DNA of 64,000 bases from positions 7,259,822 to 7,323,821 of the forward strand of contig NC_135570.1 of the NCBI RefSeq assembly GCF_964340395.1, given 5' to 3'. Below, one piece after another: positions 13,501 to 24,915 of this stretch. Source of the DNA: Glandiceps talaboti. Taxonomy: Eukaryota > Hemichordata > Enteropneusta > Spengelidae. The notes below the pieces were generated by a model. It made no database searches and had not been told where the DNA came from. It saw only the letters and a list, made by a program, of their open reading frames with translations. The number at the start of each line of letters is the position of its first letter. Positions within the stretch are counted from its first letter, which is position 1. Position numbers and translations under genes: made by a program.

Positions 13501-16023
13501 AACAGGATATCAGACAAGTAAGTTGTCATTTTAATAGTGTAGTGTAGATGGAAAGATTTGTTGTTGAGTAAAATTCTTATCACTTGCTGACTTTTGCTCT
13601 CACAGCCTAAGTATAGTACAGCCCAGACTGTTCATCGTAGGTGTTATGCCAATTCTCTAAGTTATATACACTGTCATGCATTGGCTATGAGAACACCGGA
13701 CAATATTGTTTTTAGTTTGCCCATCATGTTTTCAAACAAAGGGGTTGGGGGTGCCAGGCGTTTTGTCAAACTGGATACAAGACAGGAAAATAATGTGAGA
13801 AGTGACACTTTTTCTCTTAATTTCCATATAAATTATATTAGGAGTGGTCTTACATGACTTCATCTTGCACATTTCCACTGGTGTTTGTAAAGATTGATAG
13901 ATAAATCACCTTAACCATTCCCACGATGGTCAAATAAATCCGAGCTTTCTCTTCTTTCAACCCACAAGCAGGTATTCAATAATGTCAATGCATTTTGTCA
14001 GTGGCCACACCAGGTGATTGACCAATCTTAGAATGAACAAAGTTGATAAAATTGACTTTTGTAAGGTTTACTGGATTTGCTGTAACACACTGCTTTTATA
14101 CTTTTCACAGTTTTTCCAGCCGATTGTCCCGTTCAAAGTGCATATCCAGTATGAGCAGAATGGAAGGGTATCAGGAGAAGCTGATGTGGAGTTTGCTACC
14201 CATGATGATGCCGTAGCTGCCATGTCCAAAGACAAAGCCAACATGGGTCATCGTTACATTGAATTGTTCTTAAATTCTGTGCAAGGAGGTGGAAGTAGTG
14301 GTAGTGGCGGCGGTGGTTTTGGTAATAACCAAGGCGGCGGAGGCATGGGAATGAGTAGTGGTAAGTCACAGTTTACTTTCATTTCAATGTTGGCAACTTC
14401 AGGTTCTCTGAAAGTCATTTCTATACTTTCAGTGAATGGGCAAAATCTTTATCTTTCAGCTAAAAAGTGCTGACCATGTAACTCCAGTGTCACCTCAATG
14501 CATACATACTAATTATAGCGTTAGTACAGTGTTTTTGCTAAGGTTTGGGAACCCCGGTAACAGAAAGGGGGAAAGAGGTAAAACTGGTAGTGCTTCCCAT
14601 GCAAATTATCATAGTTTAGGTGGGGAACCCCGGTAAAATGATGTGGGAACCCCGGTAGATTTTACCAACTTACCGCCCTTAAAATAAAACACTGTAGTAT
14701 TAGTTTGATTAGCATTATCAGACATTGTGCCAAGTAAAGTTTAGAATTGCCAGATATTATGCAAGATAAAGTTAGTAATTTGATATAGTGTAGAATAGCC
14801 AGATAGATAGTGTGCAAGGGAAATTTTAGAATTCAATTTGCCAGATATTGTGCCAGGTAAAGTTTAGAATTGCCAGATATTATGCAAGATAAAGTTAGTA
14901 GTTTGACATAGTTTAGAATAGCCAGATATTGTGCAAGGTGAAGTTTAGAATTGCCAAATATTGTGCAAGGTGAAGTTTAGAATTGCCAAATATTGTGCAA
15001 GCTAAAGTTAGTAGTTTGATATAGTTTAGAATAGCCAGATATTGTGCAAGGGAAATTTTAGAATTGCCAAGTATTGTGCAAGCTAAAGTTAGTAGTTTGA
15101 TAGTACAGATATTCCTATCCTACTTGACTTACTGTTGCCACTCAAAACAACAGCAAGTCCAGTAGGGTAGATTGTAATTACTTCATGCTTGTGAACCTTT
15201 ATGGACAGATAGCATAGATTGGTTAGAATAGTTTGACATGTGTTTGTTTATAGGTCAGTCAGGAATGATAGGTCAAGACAACAGTCTGATGAATATGTGT
15301 ATGGGAGTTAACAATGATGGTAATAGTTGTAGGAACTTTGGGAGTGGATTTAGTGGACAAGTTAGTTATAAAGGTGAGCTAGGCAAAAGTGTCACAATAG
15401 GAGTATTTTTTTTAGAAAGATAATGTGTTATTTAAGTCTTCCCAAGCATAAGGTAGTAGGGGCTGATAGAATACTGAAACAGAGCTAGTGATGAAGTCTA
15501 GATTTATGTCAACGCCAGGTTTGATTTTTTTATCAAGTCATAGTTGACGACAAATAAAAGATTGTGGATTGTTTTAAGGAGCATGTAAATGGGGATTTGT
15601 CATCCTGGAAATAGATTAAATGAAAGCAAATTATATTGTGCAAAATGCCTTCTCATTTCTCCAAAGAGAAATCATGTAATTACCATGGTTAGGATCATGA
15701 GATGTGTGCCCTCAGGTGATGACAAGTTCGAGAATTTCTTTTGTCTTTGAGTTTATATTTCCGTGTGCTGTGTAGCTGCAATAACAAGTCGTTTGTTTTC
15801 ATGTTTCGCAGGTAACCAAGGAGGCATGGGTGGACAGACTGGATTTTATGGTGGTGGAGGCAGCAGTGGCAATCAGATGGGCTCATCAGGCAGTGGCATG
15901 GGTGGGGGCAGTGGTATGATGAATATGGGTGGGGGTATTGGAGGTGGTAACATGGGCATGGGCGGGAACATGGGTCAGATGGCGCAGATGGGTCAGAATT
16001 CAGGGTTTGGAGGAGGTTTCTAA
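7527..16023 (+). CDS. HNRNPH (family): hnRNP H/F family RNA-binding protein, three quasi-RRMs
   Basis: The protein binds G-rich RNA and regulates splicing and polyadenylation in the nucleus, as known for hnRNP H/F. Exons: 7527-7703, 7987-8152, 8924-9079, 9740-9880, 11078-11216, 12295-12476, 12870-13043, 13414-13517, 14111-14360, 15254-15373, 15812-16023. Phases agree throughout and give 606 residues. qRRM1 is at about 93-167 ([31 protein letters not shown]), qRRM2 at about 193-270 ([27 protein letters not shown]) and qRRM3 at about 393-470 ([30 protein letters not shown]). Gly/Tyr/Arg-rich linkers lie between qRRM2 and qRRM3 and at the C-terminus. Residues 1-38 contain seven Arg and no acidic residue, like a mitochondrial presequence. 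Met84 (8059) is an alternative start that would remove it. The start at 7527 follows a plausible acceptor at 7504; without that splice, an upstream in-frame ATG at 7485 adds 14 residues. Motif identity points to hnRNP H rather than GRSF1. Confidence 0.93.
13124..13225 (+). mobile_element. tRNA-derived SINE-like copy
   Basis: In the intron between exons 7 and 8 of the hnRNP H-like gene, 'gtggttaagtggttagcct' resembles a tRNA A box and 'tctgggtttgatt', about 40 bp later, resembles a B box. This is the spacing of a tRNA-derived SINE head. Boundaries are unclear and no cloverleaf is intact. Confidence 0.5.
14535..14690. repeat. Dispersed 'ggaaccccggtaa' repeat, copy 1
   Basis: In the hnRNP H intron after exon 9, the motif 'gggaaccccggtaa' occurs three times in 155 bp ('gctaaggtttgggaacccc' starts the first). 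Related copies sit at 27196-27300 and 30711-30805, so this is a dispersed repeat family, possibly a mobile element. Confidence 0.6.
14715..15110. repeat. Degenerate minisatellite in the hnRNP H intron
   Basis: About ten copies of a roughly 33-43-bp unit built from 'gccagatattgtgcaag' and 'aaagtttagaatt', with longer variants that include 'agttagtagtttgatatag'. It ends just before cassette-like exon 15254-15373. Confidence 0.8.
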
Positions 16024-16336
16024 GAATTATCAACTAAACAACAAAGAAAGGAAATATTTCTGTATCTAGAGACAAGTTAAAGTTATTTTCCGAAAAAGAC
16101 ATTAAATATTCTTAAGACTGATAGAGATTTGCATTGTGCTGTCAGTTTGTTCATTTTGATAAGTTTCTGCTTAGAGAAATGAAACCAGGTTATGGTCACT
16201 TTTCTGCAGTGTTTTTATCGATTTTGGAATTCGGTGACTGTCAAGGAAGTGTTTTATGCGTTTTCAAAAGGAGACTTCAAAAGGATTAGTTTCTGCTTTC
16301 CTGCACAAGTTTGTGTATTTTCTTAGATTTTCATTT

Positions 16337-16342
16337 AATAAA
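16337..16342 (+). promoter_or_regulatory. Polyadenylation signal AATAAA of the hnRNP H-like gene
   Basis: Canonical AATAAA 314 bases after the stop codon at 16023, followed by a TG-rich stretch ('tatttgtgagcatatattgt'), as expected for a cleavage site near 16360. Confidence 0.65.
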
Positions 16343-17236
16343 GGTCACTATTTGTGAGCATATATTGTATGAGCCAGTGCTGTTATTCTTTCAAAGACTT
16401 TTTTTTCAATCCTGAGTCAGTGTCTTGACACTTTCCAACTTATATCAAGCCAACATTTCCACTAATACAGTCCCCAAAATGCAACTCTTTTAAAAAAAAA
16501 TAGTGATGGATTTCTTTCCTGTATATTCGTAATACCGTAGTCCAACATTTGGTGATAACAAATCTGTAATACTCTAAAAAGGAGTTTCATAGGCACGCTG
16601 TGTGTGTGCATTACACCAGCAAAGTCATCTAATATAATAGGGCGTTGTCTAAATCCGTCCCTATTTACAATGTATATGCAGATTGGGCCTTTAAACAATC
16701 AACAGGGATGTAGCTGGTTTTAAAAGTAGCCAGTAAAATCAAGGAACGAGACTCTTAAAAGAATTTTTAAACAACTTCCTGCAAGGTAGTTGGCTAAACA
16801 CTGCAGAGTAGATGGTTGTATAGTCTGGCTACCAGCCATTATCTACATCTCTGTTCAATGTTGTAGACTTGACTATACTATCCCAATGAAGCCCAAAATA
16901 TAATGAAATAAATTAATAATGGGGTGAAAAGCATTCACCCCGTGTTTCTTTAGCCCCATGTGATCACGTTTCAATGATAACTGGGCATCTTTACACTAGA
17001 AGGGAAATTGCCTGTCAAGTTTGCAGTTTTCATCCACGCTGGTCTGTTAGCAGGCTTTCCAGAAACTTGAACTATGAGAGACGAGGACTGATGAGATTTT
17101 GGTGGTGATTTCAATCTGGATTTTAGTGAAGCCATGGTGCCATTACTGAGTATCAGTTTCAACCCTTTTATACATAGTGACTTGAGAATAAAATAAGACT
17201 TACATTGATAGATGCTTTTTCTGACCGTAATATTAT

Positions 17237-17242
17237 TTTATT
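17237..17242 (-). promoter_or_regulatory. Candidate polyadenylation signal for RBM22
   Basis: AATAAA on the minus strand, about 800 bases after the RBM22 stop codon. If it is used, the minisatellite at 17428-17690 would be transcribed in the RBM22 3' UTR. Confidence 0.3.
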
Positions 17243-17427
17243 TCTCTATATTGGTAGGGACAATCCAAAAAAATTGAATCGTAACTTGTACATAATTATG
17301 ACATGCTGGTATAAAGTTTAAAAACGAAACAAAATGAGAATATACAAACTATTGATAAGAATGTTGTACCAAACAATTTCCAAAATGTCAAGTTTGAATA
17401 TGTCAATGAAAACTACTGAATGATCCA

Positions 17428-17690
17428 CATTTCTGCTGTTACATCACAATACTGTGTGTCTACATCATCAGTTCTGCTGTGGTACATCACAATACTGTGT
17501 GTCTACATCATCAGTTCTGCTGTGGTACATCACAATAGTGTGCCTACATCATCAGTTCTGCTGTGTTACATCACAATACTGTGTCTACATCATGTTCTGT
17601 GTTACATCACAATAGTGTCTATATACACCATCAGTTCTGCTATGTTGTTACATCACAAAATTGAGTGTCTACATGATGTGTTCTGATGTC
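17428..17690. repeat. About 42-bp minisatellite, six copies
   Basis: Tandem copies of a unit containing 'acatcacaatactgtg' and 'ctacatcatcagttctgct'. Unit length shrinks and sequence decays towards the right end. Confidence 0.9.
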
Positions 17691-18035
17691 TCATTACACA
17701 ACTACACATCTCCATAATCAATTCTGCTGTTTTACATCAAAGCACTGTCAACATTACTAGTACATGTCCAGCTACACAGTGGCTGTAAAATCTAGAAACT
17801 TGAATGTGGCTGAACTTAATTCTGTTTTCCCCAACTTTGTGTGCAAAATACTGGTAGAAAGGGAATTAATGAATGATCAAACTTGACACATTGTTAAAGT
17901 GTTCTGAAACAAGTCACTTATCTATATTGCAATATCTCCTCCATTAGAGCTGTGTCTATTTAAATAATACATGTAACATGCAGCTCACATGGTTTCTTAT
18001 ATAAGTAAGTACCCAGGGGTCATAAGGTCATGGTA

Positions 18036-19882
18036 CTAAGACTGTTGCACTGCTCCCATACGTTGTGGATCTTGTGATGGGTAGTGTACTGCTGGTCTTG
18101 GTTGTTGCTGTCCTTGTTGTGGGGGTGGTGGTGGTCTGCTAGTAGGGAAACCTGGAAGTCTCGGAGGTGGTGGTGGTCGTGGAAATCCTGACAATGGGGG
18201 AGGGGGTCCTCGAAAACCTAGATGAAACAATGTAAGGATATTAACATCTCATTGTTTATGTCCAAACATGGTATTTATTCTAGCATATTCACTTTGCTAT
18301 CACAAGTAGCTGAACACAAGTTGGTAAAGACTTGACAAAGTATTGCTAACTGTACAATCATGAGCCAATGTAACTCGTCCTGTACAACAACACTACCATA
18401 ACCCTTGTCAGCGTTTTCTAGCGATCACTGATCACAACATCATTTTATCAGTGGCATGGTGGAAGGTACATGAAAATCTTCTCCTTCACCCTTGTCACAC
18501 ATGAATTCTTTACATATAAACTTAAACCACTGCAGATCTAGACAGCAGGATGCAATTCATAAGAAAATACAATTATTTCAACCATCTGTTTAATAGTATA
18601 GAGTCAAAAGTGTATGTTGTTTGCCTCCGTGTTCTGGAGTCATGTTTCTGTGAGCAAATTTATGGTAGTTTGATAGTGATAAGGAGACAACATTTCACCT
18701 TTGAAGTCAGTTTTAACTTTGCACCACTGATAAAATGATCTGATGACTGATCTTGAGAACTTTGAAAAGGGATGTACATGTAGTATTGGAGTTGTCAGTG
18801 ACAGAGTCATCAACCTCAATATCTCTTGCCAAGCCCGTCTAGGGTTTGATTACAATTGCCATGATGTCAGAAGAGTGTGGTTCAATTGACTCTAGCTACA
18901 CTTTACAACCCAGGCTGGTGTTCTCCCTCCTGTACTTGGCCTTACAACAAGGCTTTCCAAGCCAATCTGGTTTCCTCGTGTACTAGGCCTTACACCCATG
19001 GCTTTCTCCAGCCAATCTGGTTTCCTTGTGTACTACTAACACTGAACCCATCTTACAAAAACCATAAATGTAATTGCTCCTGTTAGTTATTCTTCTTTTA
19101 ACACATAATTATACATGTAGAAAAATGTGCATGGTCAAACAATGACAGTAACAAACCTGGAGGTGGTGGAATGCTACCCAATGGTGGAGGTGGAATTGGT
19201 GGTGGCATCAGTGGTGGTGGTTGCTGACTTAGATTGAAATAATTCCTACTACTACTACTGCTATCAATACTGCTATCTCCTGGTGGTGGTGGAAGTGCTG
19301 AAATGAAACAAATATTGACTCAGTTTTCAAAACAGTACAAAAATGTTCATACAGTAATGCTATAGAGTCTAGTCTGTAAAATACGACATTCATATGTTAT
19401 CAGCTACCACTCATGTCTGTACTACTAGTCTGTAATTTGTAAGATATGACATTCATGCCACACTATCAGCTACCACTCATGTCTGTACTACTAGTCTGTA
19501 AGATATGACATTCATGCCATGCTATCAGCTATCACTCACATCTGTACTTCTAGTCTGTAAGATATAACATTCATACCACACTATCAGCTACCACTCACAT
19601 ATGTACTACTAGTCTGTAAGATATGACATTCATACCACATTATCAGCTACCACTCACATATGTACTACTAGTCTGTAAGATATGACATTCATACCACATT
19701 ATCAGCTACCACTCACATCTGTACTACTAGTCTGTAAGATATGACATTCATGCCAGTCCGCTACCACTCATGTCTGTACTATTAGTCTGGTTTTGCTGTT
19801 GAAAAAGGTGCAACCTTCTCAATGTAAACTCCCAACATACTTTTTTAGCACATGAACACAAACACAACAACATAGACACACA

Positions 19883-19917
<35 letters not shown>

Positions 19918-22900
19918 CCACTGACATACACACATTCACAGACATACATACCTCCAGGAAGACCAGGTACAGGTTCTAATGATACAATATCCTTGCCATC
20001 GGGATCCTTCTTATCTGAAATACCTTGCTGTGCTTGTGACCTTCCCCATTTAATATTCAACCTCCTCCCTTTAATAATCAATTTATTAAATGATCTCTCT
20101 GCTGCATCTTCTGCTGATGGGCGATTTGTGAACTGTACAAATGCACACTGTTGTCGGGAAACCACATTGATGCTACGTATCTCACCAAACTGGTAGAAAT
20201 GATCCCTATTTTCAAAAAGGAGAAATGTCAATAGTTTGGTATTTCCCCTCTCCAGTAATGATATGGTAATTAGAAGGCATTGAGGCAACATACTTTTGCA
20301 AGTGCTGAGCAAGTCACCACATAAGCCATTTACATCATCCACAAACTAAGCATGGAGTCTTCAAATGCTAGTGCTGATTGCAAGTTATGCCATGGCTTAC
20401 CTAACATTGCACTAAAGATCAGACTCAGAACCAGCTCTTCACCTAAATCAAATCAACCTGCCCTTGTTTCATAGGCAAACTTCCCACAAAGTTTCCTCAG
20501 AATACAGTAACCCTCTTTAGAGCTATCAACTCACTAGACCCCTATTTATAACAGCAAACAAAGTCCTTCCTTTCAAGATTTTACATTTGCATAACAATGC
20601 ATAATTTACTGTGCAAAATTCTCAGTCTGTCTCATTCTTTGTTCAGTTAGAACACTACAATCTACATCATACCATAGACCCTACACAAATTTCGTGTAGG
20701 CTATGATCATACATGTATTCCATTGTATTCTTATGCTGGTAACTTCAGAACACATTCATGAACCTACCTCAAGTCCTGTTCAGTTACTTTCTCACCCAGC
20801 CCTCCTACATACAATGTTGTTATTGTCTTATCTTCTGGGGTGGCTAGTACAGGCATTGTAGCAGCCCGTCTCATTAACTTGCTAGCAACAGGATCATTAA
20901 CACCGTAGAATCGGTCCTTGATATTCTGGTCTGCTAAGGGATCATCTGGGTCTGTTGGCTTCTCATGTCTGGAGAAAAGCAAAGTGTAAATGATGAAGGA
21001 GACATAAACTTTACTGCAACTGAATAATTTTGAAGATAGATGCCAACAGGGATTGAATTTGTAGAAAACAAAAGTACACATCAATTTGTAGGTTGAGGGC
21101 GTCCGACATGACAAAATTCAGAATATGCATAATTACTTGTTGGGCCCTCAATCTAGGATATACAAGTACATTTGTACATGCAAACTACAAATTTTAGATC
21201 TGTAACTGGATCTTGGAAACTAATCTATGAATTGCTGGATCTGGTGTACTTCATAATATACTATGTGGATACAACAATTACTGATACATATATCTGTACT
21301 TTCCTTTCCTCCGTAAAATGAATTACAATTTGAATGTTATCGAAATGTACATTCTTAACTTACCTATATGGGCATTCTTCTCCTCTCTTACACTCCCCCT
21401 TCACCCAGAATGAACAAATGTGAGGTCTATTCCTTTTATAGTATGGTGTTGTTCTGGCGAGTTTTAATAACAGATCACTGGGGGCCTGTGCCTTGCCAAC
21501 TGACCCAACAGCGTCTGTGCCATCAGAGTTTGCAATCTGTGTGAAAATACAAATTTGTATCTCTTACTTTGTGTACATATTTGACATCTGTAAACAAGCA
21601 CAACTTGATCGTTCCTGAATAATGATTGAAATAATTTCAGAGCATGTAATATTTCTTTGTATATTTCACATACTACCACTTGCCCAACTGAACTAGCAGT
21701 TTAGCAACAGAACAATTATCAACAACACACCATATTTCAGTTACTCAAGTTCTGACCATTTTGCAGGTGAGCATTGCATGAGGGCACCCCAGATATATAT
21801 TTTATCATGGTCTCTGATCGCATGGCAATGCATAAAATAGTGAATGAATAATTGCTGCATTACTTCCACAAACATTACAGTAGTGGTTAGGCATGTGTTA
21901 ATTACTGGGAGTTGCCTTAAAAAGTATTGTGGGAACATCACAGAAAATGACCAGTAAGTTTGTGTCTGCTGTCTTTATGCTACAATACTCTACTGAATTC
22001 AAGGGCGTGTTCAGTAGACACAAAACATTATTTGGCCAGGGCCACCTGGCCCTCTTCTTGACACTTCTTCATTTGCAATGGTCAATACAGATCTAATTAT
22101 GACAAAACCAAACCAAGTGATAATTGAAGAGTCAAACATGAAAGAGAGTCATTGTTGTATAAACCAAAACTTTCCAGAAATAAAGGGGACTTTTATATAC
22201 AGGTAACGGACTTACCTCCCTCTCCATATTCTGTGTATAATATTCCTTATTGACGTCAGATTTTGGCATGTCATCTTTAATACTTAATGCTGTATCTCTG
22301 ACTTGTAAGGGTAAGCCTGGGATGAAAACACAACAGTGTAAAAGTAAACAAACTGGCTGATAATTAAAAACTGGAAGTGGAACTGAAGACTTTAATAATA
22401 ATTCTGTACATCCTTGATGTAATATACATAGTATACATAAATTCAACTGGAAAACTGACTAAATCAATGAAAGTTTTATAAGATATTTGCATTTACTTAA
22501 AGTTGCACTGACTGCAACTGGGACATTTTTAGAAACTATTTTGGTATATATAATGACTTAATCATAATATTGTACATCCTGAACAGCATTGAATCAATTG
22601 AAATCTATGGTTAAACATATTTGTGTAGCACTACACATAGTATGGTGGAATAGATTATTGGGTCCGCACCTAAAAATTCAGCATCTCAATGAATAGTAAT
22701 TTCAACTTTACTTCACTACTTATAGGTGAAATAGACCGCTAACTGACATGTACAGTGTCAAATTATTAGTATTTTAAATAATTTTCAGTAAATATAATAT
22801 ATTTATATTGTTGGTTGCCTGAAATAATACTCAATTTACAGCTAACACACGCTTGATGGGGTTACAAAATCTTAGCAAATCCACAACTTACATTAAAAAT

Positions 22901-24493
22901 GAAAATTCAGAATACAAAGAAGAGTTTTAAAGACTGAATAACTTACCATATTCTAAATCCAGTAAACATGTCTGACAACAATTCTTCAATTTACTACACG
23001 TCTGACAAACTTCTGTTTTTTTAAATCGCATTCTGGCTCCTGGACACCATCTGAAGATTGTAAACGGTCTAGAACAGATCTTACACTCTTTACCATACTT
23101 CTCTTTGGTCTGATAAAAAATAAGAAAAAATTGAGTGAATAATTTATCTTAACTTTCAACTGGTTTTACACCTAAGAGGCTTCCTCAAGTAGTGCTCAAC
23201 CATTATACATTGCCATTGTGTAATATTATACCCATCTAATGTCTGACATAGGTTACAACACACAACCACTTATGTTGTTTTTTTAGTGTTGAGAGCTTTG
23301 TATCTGTGTTGGTCAACGATCCTCATCAGAATGACAAATTCCATAGCTACATCTGACTGACAGCTGGTGGTATGATCACCCGATTGCAGATGTTAGATAG
23401 TTCAATGCCCCTATCTCTGTTGATCTTGGGATTGGAGCGTCGGATGTTGATATCCTCCCTGATCTTTCTTGTGAAATCATGTGGGGATGTGTCCATATTG
23501 GAAATAAAGTCCCACTTGATGTTATGATTGTAGCAATAGGAGTGTTGATCATACCGCCACCTAGTAGTCAGCTGTAACTATGAAATTCATCATTCTGATG
23601 ATGATCGTTGACAGGACAGATAGAAAGCTCAATGCTAAAAAAATGAACTGCGTGTGTTATAAGTCATTTGATCTACAATGTACCAAACTGATAAACATCT
23701 TTGATCATTTAAAATTGGAGTCTGAATAGATCTGTGTAGTTATTGAGTGAACAAATAGCAATCATCATTCATGGAAAATTATGAAATATTCAAGATTGAC
23801 TGACAAACAAGTTACAACTTGGAGACTTGGATTCTCCAGCCATGATTCAAACAAAAGAATGTTGTACCCATGGCAAGTTGACACATTTGAAACCATACAA
23901 AATGCAAAGATTAATTGAGGTTTCTAAAGGACCAAGCATATGAGTTACTTACCATTCTGACATAAGGGTTATCTCCTAAACATGTTTGACACAGAATCGG
24001 AAATTCCTGTAAATGATAAAGAGGGAGATATACCTTGTTATTCAATTTAAATGGCGTTCTATCTTTCTGAACCCTTTCACTGTTTCAGCTAGCTGTGTCA
24101 TTCAAACGTTTTGCACACGAAATAATTCAATTAAAAGAAAGCCGAACAAATTGAAACCCTAAAATGCAGTGTTGGAGATAGAATGAAAGTCTTATAGCTG
24201 TGACATTCATTTTTGAAAACATCAGCGGTGATGCTTTTAATGCATTTAATTGTTTTACCCGGATGCCAGCGATCTTCTACGTTCAACTTCAAGCAGCATG
24301 GACAAGTTAACACCGGACGAACGGGAGCTTTGTTATACATAATCATTACGTTTGAATCCAATCTAACCAAGTGGCTCTGTTCTAGAACACTCATCCTTTG
24401 CGTTTCAATGGAAACAGTATTCTGAAAACAAGTACTTACCGCGTCTTCCCAATTTTGACGATTATAAGTGTTTGTGCTTTTACTCGCCGCCAT
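18036..24493 (-). CDS. RBM22: RBM22, pre-mRNA splicing factor (complete)
   Basis: RBM22 (yeast Cwc2/Ecm2 relative) binds U6 snRNA and the intron near the spliceosome active site and helps shape the catalytic core. Exons, minus strand: 24493-24440, 24006-23953, 23109-22947, 22316-22216, 21536-21364, 20968-20768, 20205-19952, 19297-19157, 18217-18036. Phases agree and give 440 residues; human RBM22 has about 420. The N-terminus ([13 protein letters not shown]) and the cysteine-rich zinc region ([29 protein letters not shown]) are near-identical to vertebrate RBM22. A CCCH zinc finger follows ([19 protein letters not shown]), then one RRM ([16 protein letters not shown]), then the family's Pro-rich tail ending in [12 protein letters not shown]. 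The insertion relative to human is mostly extra Gln/Pro in that tail. All splice sites are GT-AG. The gene starts 422 bp from MOB1 on the opposite strand. Confidence 0.97.
19385..19760. repeat. About 58-60-bp minisatellite in an RBM22 intron
   Basis: Six to seven tandem copies of a unit containing 'ctgtactactagtctgtaag', 'atatgacattcat' and 'atcagctaccactca', in the intron between the RRM-encoding exon and the first Pro-rich exon. Most copies share the same substitutions, so amplification is fairly recent. Confidence 0.93.
23252..23664 (-). mobile_element. Fold-back element with a Penelope-like endonuclease remnant
   Basis: This lies in RBM22 intron 2. The outer arms (about 23252-23379 and 23546-23664) are imperfect inverted repeats of roughly 120 bp that share, for example, 'tcaacgat.c.tcatcagaatga'. 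Between them the minus strand is open from about 23570 to a TAG near 23379. It encodes YNHNIKWDF, then [10 protein letters not shown], then [14 protein letters not shown]. That pattern ('RE-I-IRR...P-NRD-G-EL') is how I recall the C-terminus of GIY-YIG endonuclease domains in Penelope-like retroelements. The rest of the element (reverse transcriptase) is absent. Family assignment rests on this motif only; other element types carrying a related endonuclease tail are possible. Confidence 0.6.
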
Positions 24494-24915
24494 TTTCGAA
24501 GCTATCAGTTACCTCTGACCCCAGCCTCGTTTGCAAATCTTTCACCAATAATGTTTTTTAAGACTACTATTTTTCGACTGTTTATCTCTAAATATTAATT
24601 TGTAGTTAAATACCAATTTTAAGCATAAACTTTACAAATTTAAGATATTTATATCGACGATTGCGAAACTGGCACGTTTCTAAATTAAAATTGCGCCCGA
24701 GGATGCAAATAACGCGTTTTCTCGAAAATTCTCGATGTCCGCTGCATGCATCTCACGAGATCAACACCTGAGGTCACCGTCGCCGTCCTGCTGAGCTCTC
24801 AGTCCAACACTGCGTTAGCGAGTACTCGGGATCGCCTGGCCATTACAAATCAACCAATACCTATATACAAAGAGATCAGAAACTCCTTCAGTAGCTGAGA
24901 CACAACGGCGGAGAA
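24494..24915. promoter_or_regulatory. Bidirectional promoter between RBM22 and MOB1
   Basis: The two start codons face away from each other across 422 bp. The right-hand two thirds (about 24690-24850) is richer in G+C and CpG than the surroundings ('cgaggatgcaaataacgcg', 'caccgtcgccgtcctg'). No TATA box is evident on either side, as usual for housekeeping genes. Transcription start sites cannot be read from sequence. Confidence 0.65.

Larger units (their letters stand above)
16343..18035. other. Convergent intergenic space / 3' UTRs
   Basis: The hnRNP H-like gene (+) and RBM22 (-) end towards each other here. No exon was recognised. A minus-strand frame at 16971-17162 (63 codons) matches nothing I know. 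The minisatellite at 17428-17690 and a minus-strand AATAAA (17237-17242) suggest that part of this is RBM22 3' UTR. Confidence 0.6.

Noticed and set aside
7527-16023. Naming the gene GRSF1 because of the presequence
   Set aside because: The qRRM motifs ([27 protein letters not shown]) and the Gly-rich linkers match hnRNP H/F; GRSF1 lacks the Gly-rich tails.
16971-17162. 63-codon minus-strand frame (SLKSRLKSPPKSHQSSS)
   Set aside because: No recognisable family and no clear splice context; it is probably RBM22 3' UTR or intergenic.
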